Positions 18,787 to 27,466 are shown, numbered from the stretch's first letter. The stretch: 34,577 nucleotides of DNA from Erwinia oleae (GCF_000770305.1 NZ_JNVB01000045.1:1-34577), one strand, 5' to 3'. Notes: generated by a model not told the origin, from the letters alone. Numbers and translations are program-made.

Positions 18787-18792
18787 TATAAT
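18787..18792 (+). promoter_or_regulatory. Consensus -10 element before yciY
   Basis: A perfect TATAAT lies 33 bp before the yciY ATG. No good -35 hexamer is present at 16-18 bp upstream, so the promoter would need another feature or be weak. Confidence 0.45.
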
Positions 18793-18825
18793 ACGCCGCC
18801 ATTTTTTTAAAGCAGGAAAGAAGAG

Positions 18826-18996
18826 ATGAGACGAAGCCGCAATGAAGTCGCGCGCTGGAGAATGCAGCGTCAGGCCCAACGTCGCCGGACGCGCTGGCTG
18901 GAAGCGCAATCCAAACGCTACGGACGGATGCATCTTATCCGTCATACGTTAAACCAGCAGCATCGTCGCTCTGTCCTGTTTATTAACCAGCTTTGA
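18826..18996 (+). CDS. yciY: Small basic protein YciY
   Basis: This is a 56-residue, very basic protein starting MRRSRNEVARWRMQRQAQRR. It matches E. coli YciY (57 residues, MKRSRTEVGRWRMQRQASRR) in sequence and position next to clsA. Its function is unknown; the high Arg content suggests nucleic-acid or membrane contact, but that is only a guess. AGGA about ten bases upstream serves as ribosome site. It converges on yciI with 30 bp between the stop codons and no clear terminator. Confidence 0.85.
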   Translation: MRRSRNEVARWRMQRQAQRRRTRWLEAQSKRYGRMHLIRHTLNQQHRRSVLFINQL

Positions 18997-19026
18997 GCCC
19001 ATCCGGCAGGCTGCGCAGCTGATGGC

Positions 19027-19323
19027 TTAAAAGACGCGCTTGAAGGGTTTGACCGCCACCTGCTTATACACGCCAGCGGCGATATAGGGATCGTCCTGCG
19101 CCCAGGACTGCGCCTCTTCCAGCGAAGAGAACTCGGCAATGATGGTGGAGCCGCTAAAGCCCGCCGCGCCGGGTTCGTTGCTGTCAACCACCGGCATCGG
19201 GCCGGCAACGATCAGGCGGCCTTCGTCTCGCAGCAGCTGTAAACGCGCCAGATGCGCCGCACGCACCGAGGTGCGCTTTTCCAGTGAGTCTGCATTATCT
19301 TCCGCATAGATTACGTAAAGCAC
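19027..19323 (-). CDS. yciI: YCII-domain protein YciI
   Basis: This is a 98-residue protein made of a single YCII domain (ferredoxin-like, dimeric alpha/beta barrel fold), equal in length to E. coli YciI. The sequence starts [17 protein letters not shown]. It has the family pattern of a His near residue 24 (RAAHLARL) and an acidic residue in the [13 protein letters not shown] stretch. The biochemical role is unknown. In E. coli the potassium channel gene kch lies beside it; here kch is missing. Confidence 0.93.
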   Translation of the reverse strand: MLYVIYAEDNADSLEKRTSVRAAHLARLQLLRDEGRLIVAGPMPVVDSNEPGAAGFSGSTIIAEFSSLEEAQSWAQDDPYIAAGVYKQVAVKPFKRVF

Positions 19324-19467
19324 CTGTTATACTCCTGTCCGCTCAAAAAGTTGGCTTCACGTTAAGTTATTGACAGGGATTCTGCAAACGAAAAGCGCCG
19401 CTCAGAGATACAGCCGCGGTGAAAAAGCGATTAAGAACAAAAACCATCACCTTATTATGCATGGTTG

Positions 19468-19495
19468 TTGAAACTGATTGCTATTTGCATTTAAA
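19468..19495 (+). promoter_or_regulatory. Candidate tonB promoter, possibly Fur-regulated
   Basis: TTGAAA (19468-19473) and TTTAAA (19490-19495) are 16 bp apart, about 30 bp before the tonB ATG. The AT-rich stretch between them (TGATTGCTATTTGCATTTAA) resembles the E. coli tonB promoter as I recall it. It matches the 19-bp Fur box at only about nine positions. Iron control is therefore plausible but weakly supported by sequence. Confidence 0.4.
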
Positions 19496-19526
19496 CTTAC
19501 ACCTTCACTTTTGCTGTAGAAAGATT

Positions 19527-20258
19527 ATGACGACGCTGACTGAACCCTCTTTACCCCGACGTATTTCGTTACCGATGCTGGGCTCCGTTGCGCTGCATGT
19601 GGTGGCGATTGGCGGGATCCTTTACGCCTCTTATCACCAGGTTGTGGAAGTACCAAAAGCGTCTCAGCCTATCAGCGTTTCAATGGTGGCGCCGGAGGTA
19701 CAGCCGGAGCCGCAGCCTGCTCCTCAGCCCGCACCGGAACCGGTGCCAGAACCTGAGCCAGAGCCAGAGCCGGTTCCCGAACCGCCGAAGCCGGTGCCGG
19801 TGCCCATTCCGAAACCGGAGCCAAAACCAAAACCGAAACCGGTGAAGAAAGAGGTGGTCAAGCCGAAGAAGCAGGTAAAACCGCGCGAGGAGCCGCGTCC
19901 GGCATCGCCGTTCAATGAAAACAAGCAGCCCGCGCCTAAGCCTTCCACCGCGCCGAAAACCGCGCAGGGGTCTTCAGTCGCGCCGCCAACCGGGCCAAAA
20001 GCGCTTAACGTCGGCAAACCGGTTTATCCGGCGCGCGCGCAGGCGCTGCGCATGGAAGGACGCGTGCGGGTGCAGTATGACGTTGATGATTCCGGCCGCG
20101 TTGATAACGTCCGCATCCTCTCCGCCGAACCGCGCAATATGTTCGAGCGCGAGGTGAAGGCTGCGATGAAACAGTGGCGATATGAACCCGGTAAACCTGG
20201 CAAGAACCTGACGATGAATATTATGTTCCGTCTCAACGGCGGCGCCAGCGTCGGGTAA
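19527..20258 (+). CDS. tonB: Energy transducer TonB
   Basis: TonB spans the periplasm and passes proton-motive energy from ExbB-ExbD to outer-membrane receptors for siderophores and cobalamin. The start at 19527 gives 243 residues, close to E. coli TonB (239). A longer frame from 19419 is open but does not match the family. The N-terminal anchor is about residues 13-33 ([20 protein letters not shown]) and includes the conserved His20 region. A rigid proline-rich spacer follows, with Glu-Pro repeats (about residues 56-90) and then Lys-Pro repeats (about 91-120). The C-terminal domain contains [20 protein letters not shown] and [11 protein letters not shown]. yciA converges from the other side. 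Confidence 0.95.
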   Translation: MTTLTEPSLPRRISLPMLGSVALHVVAIGGILYASYHQVVEVPKASQPISVSMVAPEVQPEPQPAPQPAPEPVPEPEPEPEPVPEPPKPVPVPIPKPEPKPKPKPVKKEVVKPKKQVKPREEPRPASPFNENKQPAPKPSTAPKTAQGSSVAPPTGPKALNVGKPVYPARAQALRMEGRVRVQYDVDDSGRVDNVRILSAEPRNMFEREVKAAMKQWRYEPGKPGKNLTMNIMFRLNGGASVG

Positions 20259-20326
20259 ATAAAAACGGCGGGGAGGCGTGTCTGGCAGGGCAATCGTAAG
20301 GATGCAAAACGCCATCCCTGGCTGTC

Positions 20327-20354
20327 CGGCACGCGCCGTCAAGGGCGCGTGCCG
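20327..20354 (+). terminator. Putative terminator hairpin between tonB and yciA
   Basis: GGCACGCGCC (20328-20337) and GGCGCGTGCC (20344-20353) form a perfect 10-bp stem, extended by one C-G pair, with a six-base loop. On the plus strand it is followed by GCTTTACTCTTT rather than a full T run. It lies in the convergent gap where E. coli also has a tonB terminator. Confidence 0.5.
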
Positions 20355-20406
20355 CTTTACTCTTTACCCTGAACACCTCTCCAATAGCACTGTTGCGCGG
20401 CCCGGT

Positions 20407-20847
20407 TCAGGCCTGTGCTTCGTCGTCTGACTGAAAGTGGCTCTTATCCGCAGGCAGCGGGCGTGACTTGCCTTTATCATCAACGGCAACATAAACGAAC
20501 ACCGCTTCGGTGGTGCAGTAACGCTGACCAATCGGTTCCGACGACACTTTTTTTACCCATACCTCAATATTAATGGTTATCGAGCTGGTGCCGGTGCGAA
20601 TACAGCGCGCGTGACAGCTCACTACATCACCCACCGCTACCGGTTTGAGAAAGGTCATGCCGTCCGCACGTACCGTCACCACGCGCCCACCAGCAATCTC
20701 TTTCGCCAGAATGGCGCCGCCCATATCCATCTGCGACATCAGCCAGCCGCCAAAAATATCGCCGTTGGCATTGGTATCAGCGGGCATCGCCAGCGTCCTC
20801 AGCACCATTTCACCCTGCGGCGCACGATTTTTGTTATCGATCATCAT
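20407..20847 (-). CDS. yciA: Acyl-CoA thioesterase YciA
   Basis: This hotdog-fold thioesterase hydrolyses a broad range of acyl-CoA esters in the cytoplasm. The 146 residues include the typical block MPADTNANGDIFGGWLMSQMD with the conserved Asn-Gly-Asp and Gly-Gly positions near residues 27-34. The ATG has GGAAG seven bases upstream. A terminator separates it from yciB, so it probably has its own promoter in the short gap or depends on read-through. Confidence 0.95.
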   Translation of the reverse strand: MMIDNKNRAPQGEMVLRTLAMPADTNANGDIFGGWLMSQMDMGGAILAKEIAGGRVVTVRADGMTFLKPVAVGDVVSCHARCIRTGTSSITINIEVWVKKVSSEPIGQRYCTTEAVFVYVAVDDKGKSRPLPADKSHFQSDDEAQA

Positions 20848-20859
20848 TTTGCTTCCGGT

Positions 20860-20891
20860 AAAAATAAAAAAAGCCCGGCGAGTGGCCGGGC
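20860..20891 (-). terminator. Rho-independent terminator after yciB
   Basis: Read on the minus strand, GCCCGGC (20891-20885) pairs with GCCGGGC (20879-20873) around a five-base loop. Seven T residues, an A and more T residues follow. It begins eight bases after the yciB stop codon. Confidence 0.88.
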
Positions 20892-20898
20892 GTGGTGA

Positions 20899-21435
20899 CT
20901 ATTTTTCTTCTTGCGGCATCAGACGGTAGATATAGACCCCGCTGAACAGCGTGAACAGCAGCGTGAGGCCGGTTAAACCAAAGACTTTAAAATTGACCCA
21001 GATTTCCTGCGGCATCCAGAACGCCACATAAATATTTGCCAGACCACAGGCGAGAAAAAAGATCGCCCAGGCCACGTTCAGCCTTCGCCACGCAAGGGCA
21101 GGCAGCGTCAGCTCTTTACCCAGCATGGTCTGGATCAGCGGCTGTTTCATCCAGAACTGGCTGAACACCAGTGCGGCAGCGAACAGCGTATAGATAACGG
21201 TTACTTTCCACTTGATGAATTCATCGTTATGGAAAACCAGCGTCAGCGTGCCGAACACGGCCACCAGCACGAAGGTGACGATGGTCATTTTTTCCACTTT
21301 ACGATACAGCACCCAGCTTGCCACCAGCGCAAGCGCGGTGGCGACGATCAGCGCGCCGGAGGCGACAAAAATGTCATACAGCTTATAAAAGACAAAAAAT
21401 ACCACCAGCGGAAGAAAATCAAGTAATTGCTTCAT
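20899..21435 (-). CDS. yciB: Inner membrane septation-related protein YciB (IspZ)
   Basis: This polytopic inner-membrane protein of 178 residues matches E. coli YciB in sequence ([20 protein letters not shown]) and length. Family members affect cell division, envelope synthesis and intracellular spreading in Shigella. About five membrane segments are visible: residues 5-20, 24-42, 52-68, 78-94, 120-140 and 150-168, of which one may be only partly inserted. GGAAG precedes the ATG. It is the last gene of the ykgJ-like/yciC/yciB unit. Confidence 0.94.
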   Translation of the reverse strand: MKQLLDFLPLVVFFVFYKLYDIFVASGALIVATALALVASWVLYRKVEKMTIVTFVLVAVFGTLTLVFHNDEFIKWKVTVIYTLFAAALVFSQFWMKQPLIQTMLGKELTLPALAWRRLNVAWAIFFLACGLANIYVAFWMPQEIWVNFKVFGLTGLTLLFTLFSGVYIYRLMPQEEK

Positions 21436-21471
21436 AAGGGCTTCCAGATACCAGACAGAGCCAAAACTGCA

Positions 21472-22203
21472 TTAACGTAACAGCATATAAAGGCGATATA
21501 AGTAGATAATCAGTATGGCCGAAATGAGGTTGCTGAGCGCGTTAAGCACTACTGAAGCCACATTGGCAGGCAACACGGTCAACGAGGAGGCCAGCAACAG
21601 CACCGCCACCTTCGCCAGCAGCCAGACGGCTACCGCCGGCGCAACCAGCCTGACCTGACGCCACGCCAGACGGATGCTGGTGCGCATGGCCGCGAATACG
21701 CCAACTTTCTCAGTGCTCATGATCACCGGCGCCAGCGACAGCAAAATCGCCATCGCAATTCCCGGCACCACCACGACCATAAAGCCAATCTGCACCGCCA
21801 GCGTCATCAAAAACACCAGCAACAGCAGACGCAGCAGCATGGGCGCAGATGCGCCGATCGCGCGCAGCGCGCTGACGCGCTGCCCGGCGGAAACCATCGG
21901 CAGCAGGCACAGCATGCCCCCCAACAGCAGGGTATTGCCCAACAGTGAGGCGAAGGTACCCGCAGCCGATGCGCGCAGCAGCACCTGCTGCTGCTCCGGC
22001 GTCATATTCTGTACCATTTCGAGCAGGCTGGAACCGCTGTTTCCTTCGGTCATCAGAGAGAGCTGTCCGGCTTCGGGGGTTAATGCGTGGCCAATAATAA
22101 CGGTGATGAATGAGGTTAACAGCGCCATCAGCACGATAGTAATAAGCTGATGGCGTAAAAAATTCCCGGTGTCACGGTAAAGCGATCCCGCCGTGATTGA
22201 CAT
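21472..22203 (-). CDS. yciC: UPF0259 inner membrane protein YciC
   Basis: This 243-residue inner-membrane protein starts [20 protein letters not shown], matching E. coli YciC. The start at 22203 is fixed by AAGGAG at 22209-22214; the frame is open upstream but that part is not homologous. The chain has about six membrane segments, and the conserved [16 protein letters not shown] stretch lies near residue 110. In E. coli YciC works with YciB in envelope integrity; its molecular role is unknown. It lies 36 bp upstream of yciB on the same strand. Confidence 0.94.
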   Translation of the reverse strand: MSITAGSLYRDTGNFLRHQLITIVLMALLTSFITVIIGHALTPEAGQLSLMTEGNSGSSLLEMVQNMTPEQQQVLLRASAAGTFASLLGNTLLLGGMLCLLPMVSAGQRVSALRAIGASAPMLLRLLLLVFLMTLAVQIGFMVVVVPGIAMAILLSLAPVIMSTEKVGVFAAMRTSIRLAWRQVRLVAPAVAVWLLAKVAVLLLASSLTVLPANVASVVLNALSNLISAILIIYLYRLYMLLR

Positions 22204-22226
22204 GTACACTCCTTGAAAAGCCTGTA

Positions 22227-22646
22227 TTAACGATCGGGCGATTGTACATTGTCTGACGCTAACCTGGCACCCTGACTTACATAACTTTCGATTAAAGAAG
22301 GCGATAGTGCTGCAAAAAGCGGCGGCAATCCGTAGCGTGCCCGGGCGCGATCGCACGCTTCATTCGCTTCACCGTTTTCACCCGCACGGGCGAACTCGCG
22401 GCAGGGAGTGGGCCGGTTTTCATAAATCCCGCATGAAACGCAGCCTCCTGGCTCCCCCTTTAACGCCACGCAGCGAGGCGAACGCGCGTTGGTGCCGCGC
22501 ATGTTGCGCATAAAAAGATTTAAAGGCTCGGTCAGTTCGGCCGGAACAACGCCGCCGCCGTCGTCAGCTTCTGACCAGTAAAAAGAGACGCGAAAATGTG
22601 CGCAGCAGGCGCCGCAACTGATGCATGGATTAAGAGAGTCGCTCAT
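22227..22646 (-). CDS. YkgJ-family cysteine cluster protein
   Basis: This 139-residue protein has the YkgJ zinc/iron-binding cysteine cluster pattern. [12 protein letters not shown] motif (C-x2-C-x2-CC) lies near residues 8-15, and further cysteines appear in [22 protein letters not shown] and TPCREF. The function of the family is not established; metal binding is inferred from the cysteines. I chose ATG 22646 (MSDSLNPC). A GTG at 22658 is in frame but sits directly on the AGGAGG ribosome site. The gene runs into yciC after 23 bp and is probably cotranscribed with yciC and yciB. In E. coli no such gene lies here. Confidence 0.85.
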   Translation of the reverse strand: MSDSLNPCISCGACCAHFRVSFYWSEADDGGGVVPAELTEPLNLFMRNMRGTNARSPRCVALKGEPGGCVSCGIYENRPTPCREFARAGENGEANEACDRARARYGLPPLFAALSPSLIESYVSQGARLASDNVQSPDR

Positions 22647-22763
22647 CTGATTGTCCACCCCTCCTGAGGCTTCGAACCAACATCACCAGTAAGAAATATG
22701 AAAATAGTCCGCTGCCCTGTTTCCTGCAACAGGGTTAATTCTTTAGAGGTAGAAGTGGGTAAG

Positions 22764-22777
22764 TTGATCTAAATCAA
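22764..22777 (+). promoter_or_regulatory. Perfect FNR box upstream of ompW
   Basis: TTGATCTAAATCAA matches the FNR consensus TTGAT-N4-ATCAA at every fixed position. The palindrome extends to AGTTGAT/ATCAACT. It lies 130 bp before the ompW start. E. coli ompW is known to be activated by FNR, so this is very likely a functional site. The remaining gap up to 22900 is AT-rich and I could not place the -10 confidently. Confidence 0.8.
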
Positions 22778-22900
22778 CTCTATGTTTTTTAAGGGATTCG
22801 AAAAAATTGATTTGGATGATCTTTTTGAATAACCCATGTAAAAGTACGGCCAATAACTACCAAATCAAACTTTCATAGCAAATTTGCAAAGGAGTGAAGG

Positions 22901-23533
22901 ATGAAACTGAAAGCACTGGCGCTGGCTGTGGTTACTCTGTTACCCGTTGTGGCATCCGCCCATGAAGCGGGCGATTTCTTTATGCGTGCAGGTTCTGCCA
23001 CCGTGCGGCCAACCGGTGGTTCCGATGACGTGCTCGGGTTAGGCGAATTTGACGTCAGCAACAATACTCAACTGGGTCTGACCTTTACCTGGATGGCGAC
23101 CGACCACGTGGGGGTTGAACTCCTCGGCGCCACGCCGTTCCGCCATAAAGTGGGGCTGGAATCTACCGGCACGCTGGCCACGGTGCGTCAACTGCCGCCC
23201 ACTCTGATGGCGCAGTGGTACTTTATGGACGGCGCCAGCAAATGGCAGCCTTACGCCGGTATCGGCGTTAACTACACCATGTTTTACGATGAAGATTTTA
23301 ATCAAACCGGTCGCGATGCGGGCTTAAGCAATTTGAGCGTGAAAAACTCGTGGGGCGTGGCGGGTCAGGTAGGGCTGGATTATCAACTCACGCCAGACTG
23401 GATGATCAACGCCTCCGTCTGGTACATGGATATTGATACCAAAGTCAGCTTTGATGCGGGCGGCGAGCGGCAGAGCATTGATACTCACATTAATCCGTTC
23501 GTCTTCTTCTTTGGCGCAGGCTATCGTTTCTGA
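22901..23533 (+). CDS. ompW: Outer membrane protein OmpW
   Basis: This is an eight-stranded beta-barrel outer-membrane channel for small hydrophobic molecules, also linked to stress and anaerobic life. The 210 residues start with a Sec signal (about 1-20, ending ASA before HEAGDFFMRAGSATVRPT). The barrel ends with the outer-membrane signature FFFGAGYRF, with a terminal Phe recognised by the Bam machinery. Conserved family blocks include GVELLGATPFRHKVGL and QLPPTLMAQWYFMD. GGAG (22891-22894) lies six bases before the ATG. Confidence 0.96.
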   Translation: MKLKALALAVVTLLPVVASAHEAGDFFMRAGSATVRPTGGSDDVLGLGEFDVSNNTQLGLTFTWMATDHVGVELLGATPFRHKVGLESTGTLATVRQLPPTLMAQWYFMDGASKWQPYAGIGVNYTMFYDEDFNQTGRDAGLSNLSVKNSWGVAGQVGLDYQLTPDWMINASVWYMDIDTKVSFDAGGERQSIDTHINPFVFFFGAGYRF

Positions 23534-23542
23534 TCGTCAGCC

Positions 23543-23569
23543 ATAAAAAAAGGCGCACTCTGTGCGCCT
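23543..23569 (-). terminator. Rho-independent terminator after the BON lipoprotein gene
   Basis: AGGCGCAC (23551-23558) and GTGCGCCT (23562-23569) form an 8-bp stem with a three-base loop. On the minus strand it is followed by a run of T residues (the A run at 23545-23550 on plus), so it serves the minus-strand gene. On the plus strand, after ompW, there is no T run, but the hairpin may still help. Confidence 0.85.
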
Positions 23570-23587
23570 GTATAACGTCTGTCAGAT

Positions 23588-23899
23588 TTACTTAATCTGC
23601 ATTTTGTTAGTTACCGCATTAACGCCTTTCACGCTACGGGTGATCTGCACCGCGCGATTAGCCATCTGTGGTGAACTGACAAATCCGCTCAGCTGTACGC
23701 GACCTTTAAAGGTTTCAACGTTGATCTCAGTGGATTTAAGCATATCGTCCTTAATTAACTCGCCTTTCACCTTGGTGGTGATAACCGTGTCGTCCAGATA
23801 ACCGCCAGTACCTTCTTTTGTTGCTGTTGGCGCACAGGCGACCGTCAATGCTACTGCTGCCGCAATCACCACACCCGTCAGAACTTTAAACAACTTCAT
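23588..23899 (-). CDS. Small BON-domain lipoprotein
   Basis: This 103-residue protein starts MKLFKVLTGVVIAAAVALTV with a probable lipoprotein signal. The lipidated cysteine is likely Cys22, in TVACAPTATKEG. The mature part is one BON domain (about residues 36-103: LDDTVITTKVKGELIKDD, then INVETFKGRVQLSGFV, and a final VNAVTNKMQIK). BON domains occur in OsmY and DolP and are thought to bind phospholipid. GGGAG precedes the ATG at 23899. A longer upstream frame to 23959 is not part of the family. In E. coli the yciEFG genes occupy this place. A role in envelope stress is inferred. Confidence 0.88.
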   Translation of the reverse strand: MKLFKVLTGVVIAAAVALTVACAPTATKEGTGGYLDDTVITTKVKGELIKDDMLKSTEINVETFKGRVQLSGFVSSPQMANRAVQITRSVKGVNAVTNKMQIK

Positions 23900-23940
23900 T
23901 GTCAATCTCCCTGTCATTAATAATTGGCATGTGCCGGTCG

Positions 23941-23957
23941 GACAGAACTGTTCTGTC
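23941..23957. promoter_or_regulatory. 17-bp perfect palindrome upstream of the BON lipoprotein
   Basis: GACAGAAC and GTTCTGTC flank a single central T, giving an 8+1+8 palindrome. It starts 42 bp upstream of the lipoprotein start codon, a usual place for an operator. It is immediately followed by a shorter inverted repeat (CACTC-GTA-GAGTG, 23957-23969). The loop would be too small for a stable RNA hairpin, so a DNA-binding dimer is more likely. I do not recognise the regulator. Confidence 0.4.
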
Positions 23958-24016
23958 ACTCGTAGAGTGTTAGCGACGATAGCGAATTAATCAATTTGCT
24001 GGCACTAAAAAAGAAC

Positions 24017-24051
24017 AGAAAAATAGCGCCTTAACGGAGTCGCTAAGGCGC
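24017..24051 (-). terminator. Terminator of the trp operon
   Basis: On the minus strand GCGCCTTA (24051-24044) pairs with TAAGGCGC (24033-24026). The stem can extend inward by three more pairs, with an ACTC loop. It is followed by TATTTTT. It lies just after the trpA stop codon. Confidence 0.85.
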
Positions 24052-24060
24052 GAGGGGAAA

Positions 24061-24864
24061 TTAACGCGTGGCGGCTTTCAAATTGCTGACAAAAGCGGTC
24101 AGTTCAGCCAGCATTTCCGGCGGGTTGGCGTGATTGCGCTCGATAATTTTAACGATAGCGGAGCCGGAGATGGCGCCCGCTGCGCCTGCGTTAAGCGCCT
24201 CTTTGACCTGAGAAGGCTCAGAGATACCAAAACCCTGAAGCGGCGGTGCAGCATGGTACTCGCTCAGCTTCTCAACCAGATGCTGCAAAGGCAGGCTGGC
24301 GCGCGTTTCCGCACCGGTCACGCCCGCACGTGACAGTAGATAGGTGTAACCACGGCCGTGCGACGCAATTTCACGCAACAGCTCGTCATCGGCGTTGGGT
24401 GGGCAGATATAGATTGGCGCGATGTTATGGCGCATCGCCGACTGGCGGAAAGCGGCCGACTCTTCAACCGGCACGTCGGCAATCAACACCGAATCCACGC
24501 CCGCTTCCTGACAGCGTGCATAAAAGTTATCCACGCCGTTTGAGAAAACCAGATTGGCGTACATCAGCAGGCCAATCGGGATCTCAGGATGCTTCTGCCG
24601 CACGGTTTTCAGGATCTCAAAACAATGTGACGGTGTCACGCCCGCAGCAAAAGCGCGTAGGGTGGCATTTTGGATCGTGGGGCCGTCGGCCAGCGGATCG
24701 GAAAAGGGGATGCCCAGTTCCAGCGCGTCCGCGCCGCCTTCAATCAGCGCATCGATGATTTGCAAAGAGACCTCGGGTGAGGGATCGCCCAGCGTCACAA
24801 AAGGAACAAGGGCGCCTTCGTTATTAGCGCGCAGGCGTTTGAACAGCTGTTCATAACGTTCCAT
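24061..24864 (-). CDS. trpA: Tryptophan synthase alpha chain
   Basis: This subunit cleaves indole-3-glycerol phosphate to indole and glyceraldehyde 3-phosphate, and passes indole to TrpB through a tunnel. The 267 residues have the TIM-barrel family blocks. The catalytic Glu49 ([17 protein letters not shown]) and Asp60 fall at the same positions as in E. coli. The phosphate-binding GISEPSQV and [12 protein letters not shown] stretches are near residues 211 and 229. Its ATG overlaps the trpB stop as TGATG, so the two are translationally coupled and made in equal amounts. It is the last gene of the operon. Confidence 0.97.
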   Translation of the reverse strand: MERYEQLFKRLRANNEGALVPFVTLGDPSPEVSLQIIDALIEGGADALELGIPFSDPLADGPTIQNATLRAFAAGVTPSHCFEILKTVRQKHPEIPIGLLMYANLVFSNGVDNFYARCQEAGVDSVLIADVPVEESAAFRQSAMRHNIAPIYICPPNADDELLREIASHGRGYTYLLSRAGVTGAETRASLPLQHLVEKLSEYHAAPPLQGFGISEPSQVKEALNAGAAGAISGSAIVKIIERNHANPPEMLAELTAFVSNLKAATR

Positions 24865-26054
24865 CAGATTTCTCCCTTCGCAGTCAGAATATCGTGAACG
24901 GTAAAGATGTCTTTGTCGCCGCGACCGGAAAGGTTAACCACCAGCAGCTGCTCTTTTTCCGGGTTCTCACGCATCATTTTCAGCGCGTGGGCCAGCGCAT
25001 GAGACGACTCCAGCGCAGGGATTATGCCTTCGCTGCGACACAGGATCTTGAACGCGTCCAGCGCTTCGTCATCGGTAACAGAGACATACTCTGCGCGACC
25101 CGTGCTGTTCAGGTGCGCGTGCTGCGGGCCGACCGAAGGGAAATCCAGCCCGGCGGAAATGGAGTAGGACTCCTCAATCTGCCCGTCCTCCGTCTGCATC
25201 ATCGGCGCCTTCATGCCGAAATAGATCCCCACGCGACCGTGCTTGAGTGGCGCGCCGTGCTCGCCGGTTTCGATGCCGTGGCCTGCCGGCTCCACGCCGA
25301 TCAGCCCGACGTTGGCGTCATCAATAAAATCGGCGAACATGCCGATAGCGTTTGAGCCGCCGCCCACGCAGGCGATAACCGCATCCGGCAAACGACCTTC
25401 TCTTTCCAGCATCTGCGCTTTGGTTTCTTCGCCAATCATTCGCTGAAACTCACGCACGATGGTCGGGAAGGGATGCGGGCCGGCGGCGGTGCCAAGCATA
25501 TAGTGCGCCGTGTCGTAGCTGCCGGACCAGTCGCGCAGCGCTTCGTTGCAGGCATCTTTCAACGTGGCCGAGCCGCTGTGCACCGGGATCACCTCGGCGC
25601 CCATCAGGCGCATTCTGAAGACGTTTGGCGACTGGCGCTCAATGTCTTTCGCGCCCATGTAAATGCGGCACTTCAGGCCCAGCAGCGCGCTGGCCAGGGC
25701 GGAGGCCACGCCGTGCTGTCCGGCGCCCGTTTCAGCGATGATCTCTTTTTTGCCCATGCGCTTCGCCAGCAGTGCCTGTCCCAGCACCTGATTGGTTTTA
25801 TGCGCGCCGCCGTGCAGCAGGTCTTCGCGCTTCAGGTAAAGACGGGTGCGGGTGCCTTTCGTCAGGTTCTGGCAGCGGGTCAGGGCGGTGGGACGACCGG
25901 CGTAGTTTTTCAGCAGATCGCTGAATTCAGCCTGAAATTCCGCATCGCGCTGGGCGCTGACAAAGGCTTCTTCGAGCTGGCGCAGGGCCGGCATCAGAAT
26001 CTGCGGCACGTACATGCCGCCGAATTCACCAAAATAGGGATTGAGTAAGGTCAT
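24864..26054 (-). CDS. trpB: Tryptophan synthase beta chain
   Basis: This PLP enzyme condenses indole with serine to give tryptophan. The 396 residues include the PLP-binding lysine at position 86, in [16 protein letters not shown]. The phosphate-binding glycine loop [12 protein letters not shown] is near residue 230, and ETGAGQHG lies near 108. It follows trpCF after a 48-nt gap that contains a hairpin, so its translation is probably less tightly tied to the upstream gene than elsewhere in the operon. Confidence 0.97.
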   Translation of the reverse strand: MTLLNPYFGEFGGMYVPQILMPALRQLEEAFVSAQRDAEFQAEFSDLLKNYAGRPTALTRCQNLTKGTRTRLYLKREDLLHGGAHKTNQVLGQALLAKRMGKKEIIAETGAGQHGVASALASALLGLKCRIYMGAKDIERQSPNVFRMRLMGAEVIPVHSGSATLKDACNEALRDWSGSYDTAHYMLGTAAGPHPFPTIVREFQRMIGEETKAQMLEREGRLPDAVIACVGGGSNAIGMFADFIDDANVGLIGVEPAGHGIETGEHGAPLKHGRVGIYFGMKAPMMQTEDGQIEESYSISAGLDFPSVGPQHAHLNSTGRAEYVSVTDDEALDAFKILCRSEGIIPALESSHALAHALKMMRENPEKEQLLVVNLSGRGDKDIFTVHDILTAKGEI

Positions 26055-26076
26055 AGTCGTTTCTCTTTTCCAGCAG

Positions 26077-26097
26077 GAAGCAGGCCGGGCCTGCTTC
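26077..26097 (-). other. Intercistronic hairpin between trpCF and trpB
   Basis: GAAGCAGGC (26077-26085) and GCCTGCTTC (26089-26097) form a perfect 9-bp stem with a three-base loop. It fills most of the gap between the trpCF stop and the trpB ribosome site. It lacks a T run on either strand, so an mRNA processing or stability role is more likely than termination. Confidence 0.6.
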
Positions 26098-26102
26098 AGG
26101 AG

Positions 26103-27464
26103 TCAGTAAGCCTTCAGCGTTTGAAACACGGAGGCAATTTTCGACGCATCTTTAATGCCGGGAGCGCTTTCCACGCCTGAATTAAAATCCAGTCCGGCGC
26201 AGCCAAGGCGGGCGGCTTCCACGCAGTTGTCGGCGGCCAGGCCGCCGGCCAGCAGCACGTTATCCAGCCTCTGGCCCTGCAACAGCGCCCAGTCAAAGCG
26301 TCTGCCGCTGCCGCCCTGACCGTTATCAAAGACGTAGCGATCGACGTGCGGCCAGTCACGCGCAGGCAGAGCGTCATCGATACTGAACGCCTTCCAGATT
26401 TTTATTTCAGGCGGCAGCGCGGCGCGCAGTTCAGCAACATACTGGCGGTCTTCCTGACCGTGTAACTGAACGGCATGCAGCTTAAGGTCGGTTGCAATAG
26501 TGACAACGTCACCGGGTGCGTTATGACGAAACACGCCGACGTATTTAAGCTTTGCTCCGCCGATCACCGCGCGCGCTTTTTCCGTATCAACCTGACGTGG
26601 AGATCCTTCAGCGAAAATCAATCCGCCGTAAATCGCGCCGGCGTCCAGCGCGCTACGTGCATCTTCCGGGCGGGTCAGGCCGCAAACCTTGTTGTCGCCG
26701 AGCATGACGCGGCGAACGGCGGCGGCCAGATCGTCTTCTGACATCAGCGCCGAGCCAATTAAAAAGCCGTTCGCAAAATGGCTGAGTTCGCGCACCTGCG
26801 CGTAGCTGTTAATGCCGGATTCGCTGATCACGGTAACGCCGTGCGCCACTTTCGGCGCGAGACGGCGGGTGCGGTCAAGGTCAATCGACAGATCGCGCAG
26901 GTCGCGATTGTTAATACCGACAACTTTCGCGCCGAGCGCCGTGGCGCGAGCCAGCTCCTCATCACTGATCACTTCAGTGAGTATGCCCATCTCCAGACTG
27001 TGCGCGACGGCGGCGAGCTGGCGATACTGTTCATCATTCAACACTGACAGCATCAGCAGGATCGCATCGGCCTGATGGTAACGCGCCAGGTAAATCTGAT
27101 AAGGATCGATAATAAAATCCTTACACAACACCGGCTGGGTGACGGCAGCGCTGACCACCGGCAGAAAGTCGAAGCTGCCCTGGAAATACTTCTCATCGGT
27201 GAGTACGGATATTGCCGACGCGTAGTCCTTATAAACACCGGCGATAGTGGCCGGATCGAAATCTTCACGGATCAGCCCTTTTGACGGCGAAGCCTTCTTA
27301 CACTCAAGAATGAACACGGTACGCGTGCCTGCAAGCGCATCATAAAAGCTGCGGGTCGAGGGCGTAACCTCATCCTGAAATGAAGAGAGCGGCTGCGCTT
27401 GCTGACGCGCTGCCAGCCAGACCGCTTTGTCCTGAACAATTTTAGCGAGTACGGTATCCTGCAT
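26103..27464 (-). CDS. trpC: Bifunctional indole-3-glycerol-phosphate synthase / phosphoribosylanthranilate isomerase TrpCF
   Basis: This fused enzyme carries out two successive steps from phosphoribosylanthranilate to indole-3-glycerol phosphate. Its 453 residues match the E. coli fusion in length. The synthase barrel (about residues 1-255) has FILECKKASPSKGLI near 51, VLCKDFIIDPYQI near 112 and VISESGI near 212. The isomerase barrel (about 256-453) begins NKVCGLTRPEDA and includes FVFRHNAPGDV-type and GLDFNSGVESAPGIKD stretches. It starts 2 bp after the trpD stop. Confidence 0.96.
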   Translation of the reverse strand: MQDTVLAKIVQDKAVWLAARQQAQPLSSFQDEVTPSTRSFYDALAGTRTVFILECKKASPSKGLIREDFDPATIAGVYKDYASAISVLTDEKYFQGSFDFLPVVSAAVTQPVLCKDFIIDPYQIYLARYHQADAILLMLSVLNDEQYRQLAAVAHSLEMGILTEVISDEELARATALGAKVVGINNRDLRDLSIDLDRTRRLAPKVAHGVTVISESGINSYAQVRELSHFANGFLIGSALMSEDDLAAAVRRVMLGDNKVCGLTRPEDARSALDAGAIYGGLIFAEGSPRQVDTEKARAVIGGAKLKYVGVFRHNAPGDVVTIATDLKLHAVQLHGQEDRQYVAELRAALPPEIKIWKAFSIDDALPARDWPHVDRYVFDNGQGGSGRRFDWALLQGQRLDNVLLAGGLAADNCVEAARLGCAGLDFNSGVESAPGIKDASKIASVFQTLKAY

Positions 27465-27466
27465 GA

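Noticed and set aside
19476..19494. Fur box before tonB as a firm call
   Set aside because: Only about nine of 19 consensus positions match. I kept it only as a possibility within the promoter entry.
19419..19526. N-terminal extension of TonB
   Set aside because: The frame is open, but the extension has no TonB similarity and overlaps the likely promoter; the family start is at 19527.
19728..20017. Long open frame opposite tonB rich in Gly and Ser
   Set aside because: It is the antisense of the Pro-Glu and Pro-Lys repeats of tonB; such codons give open antisense frames without meaning.
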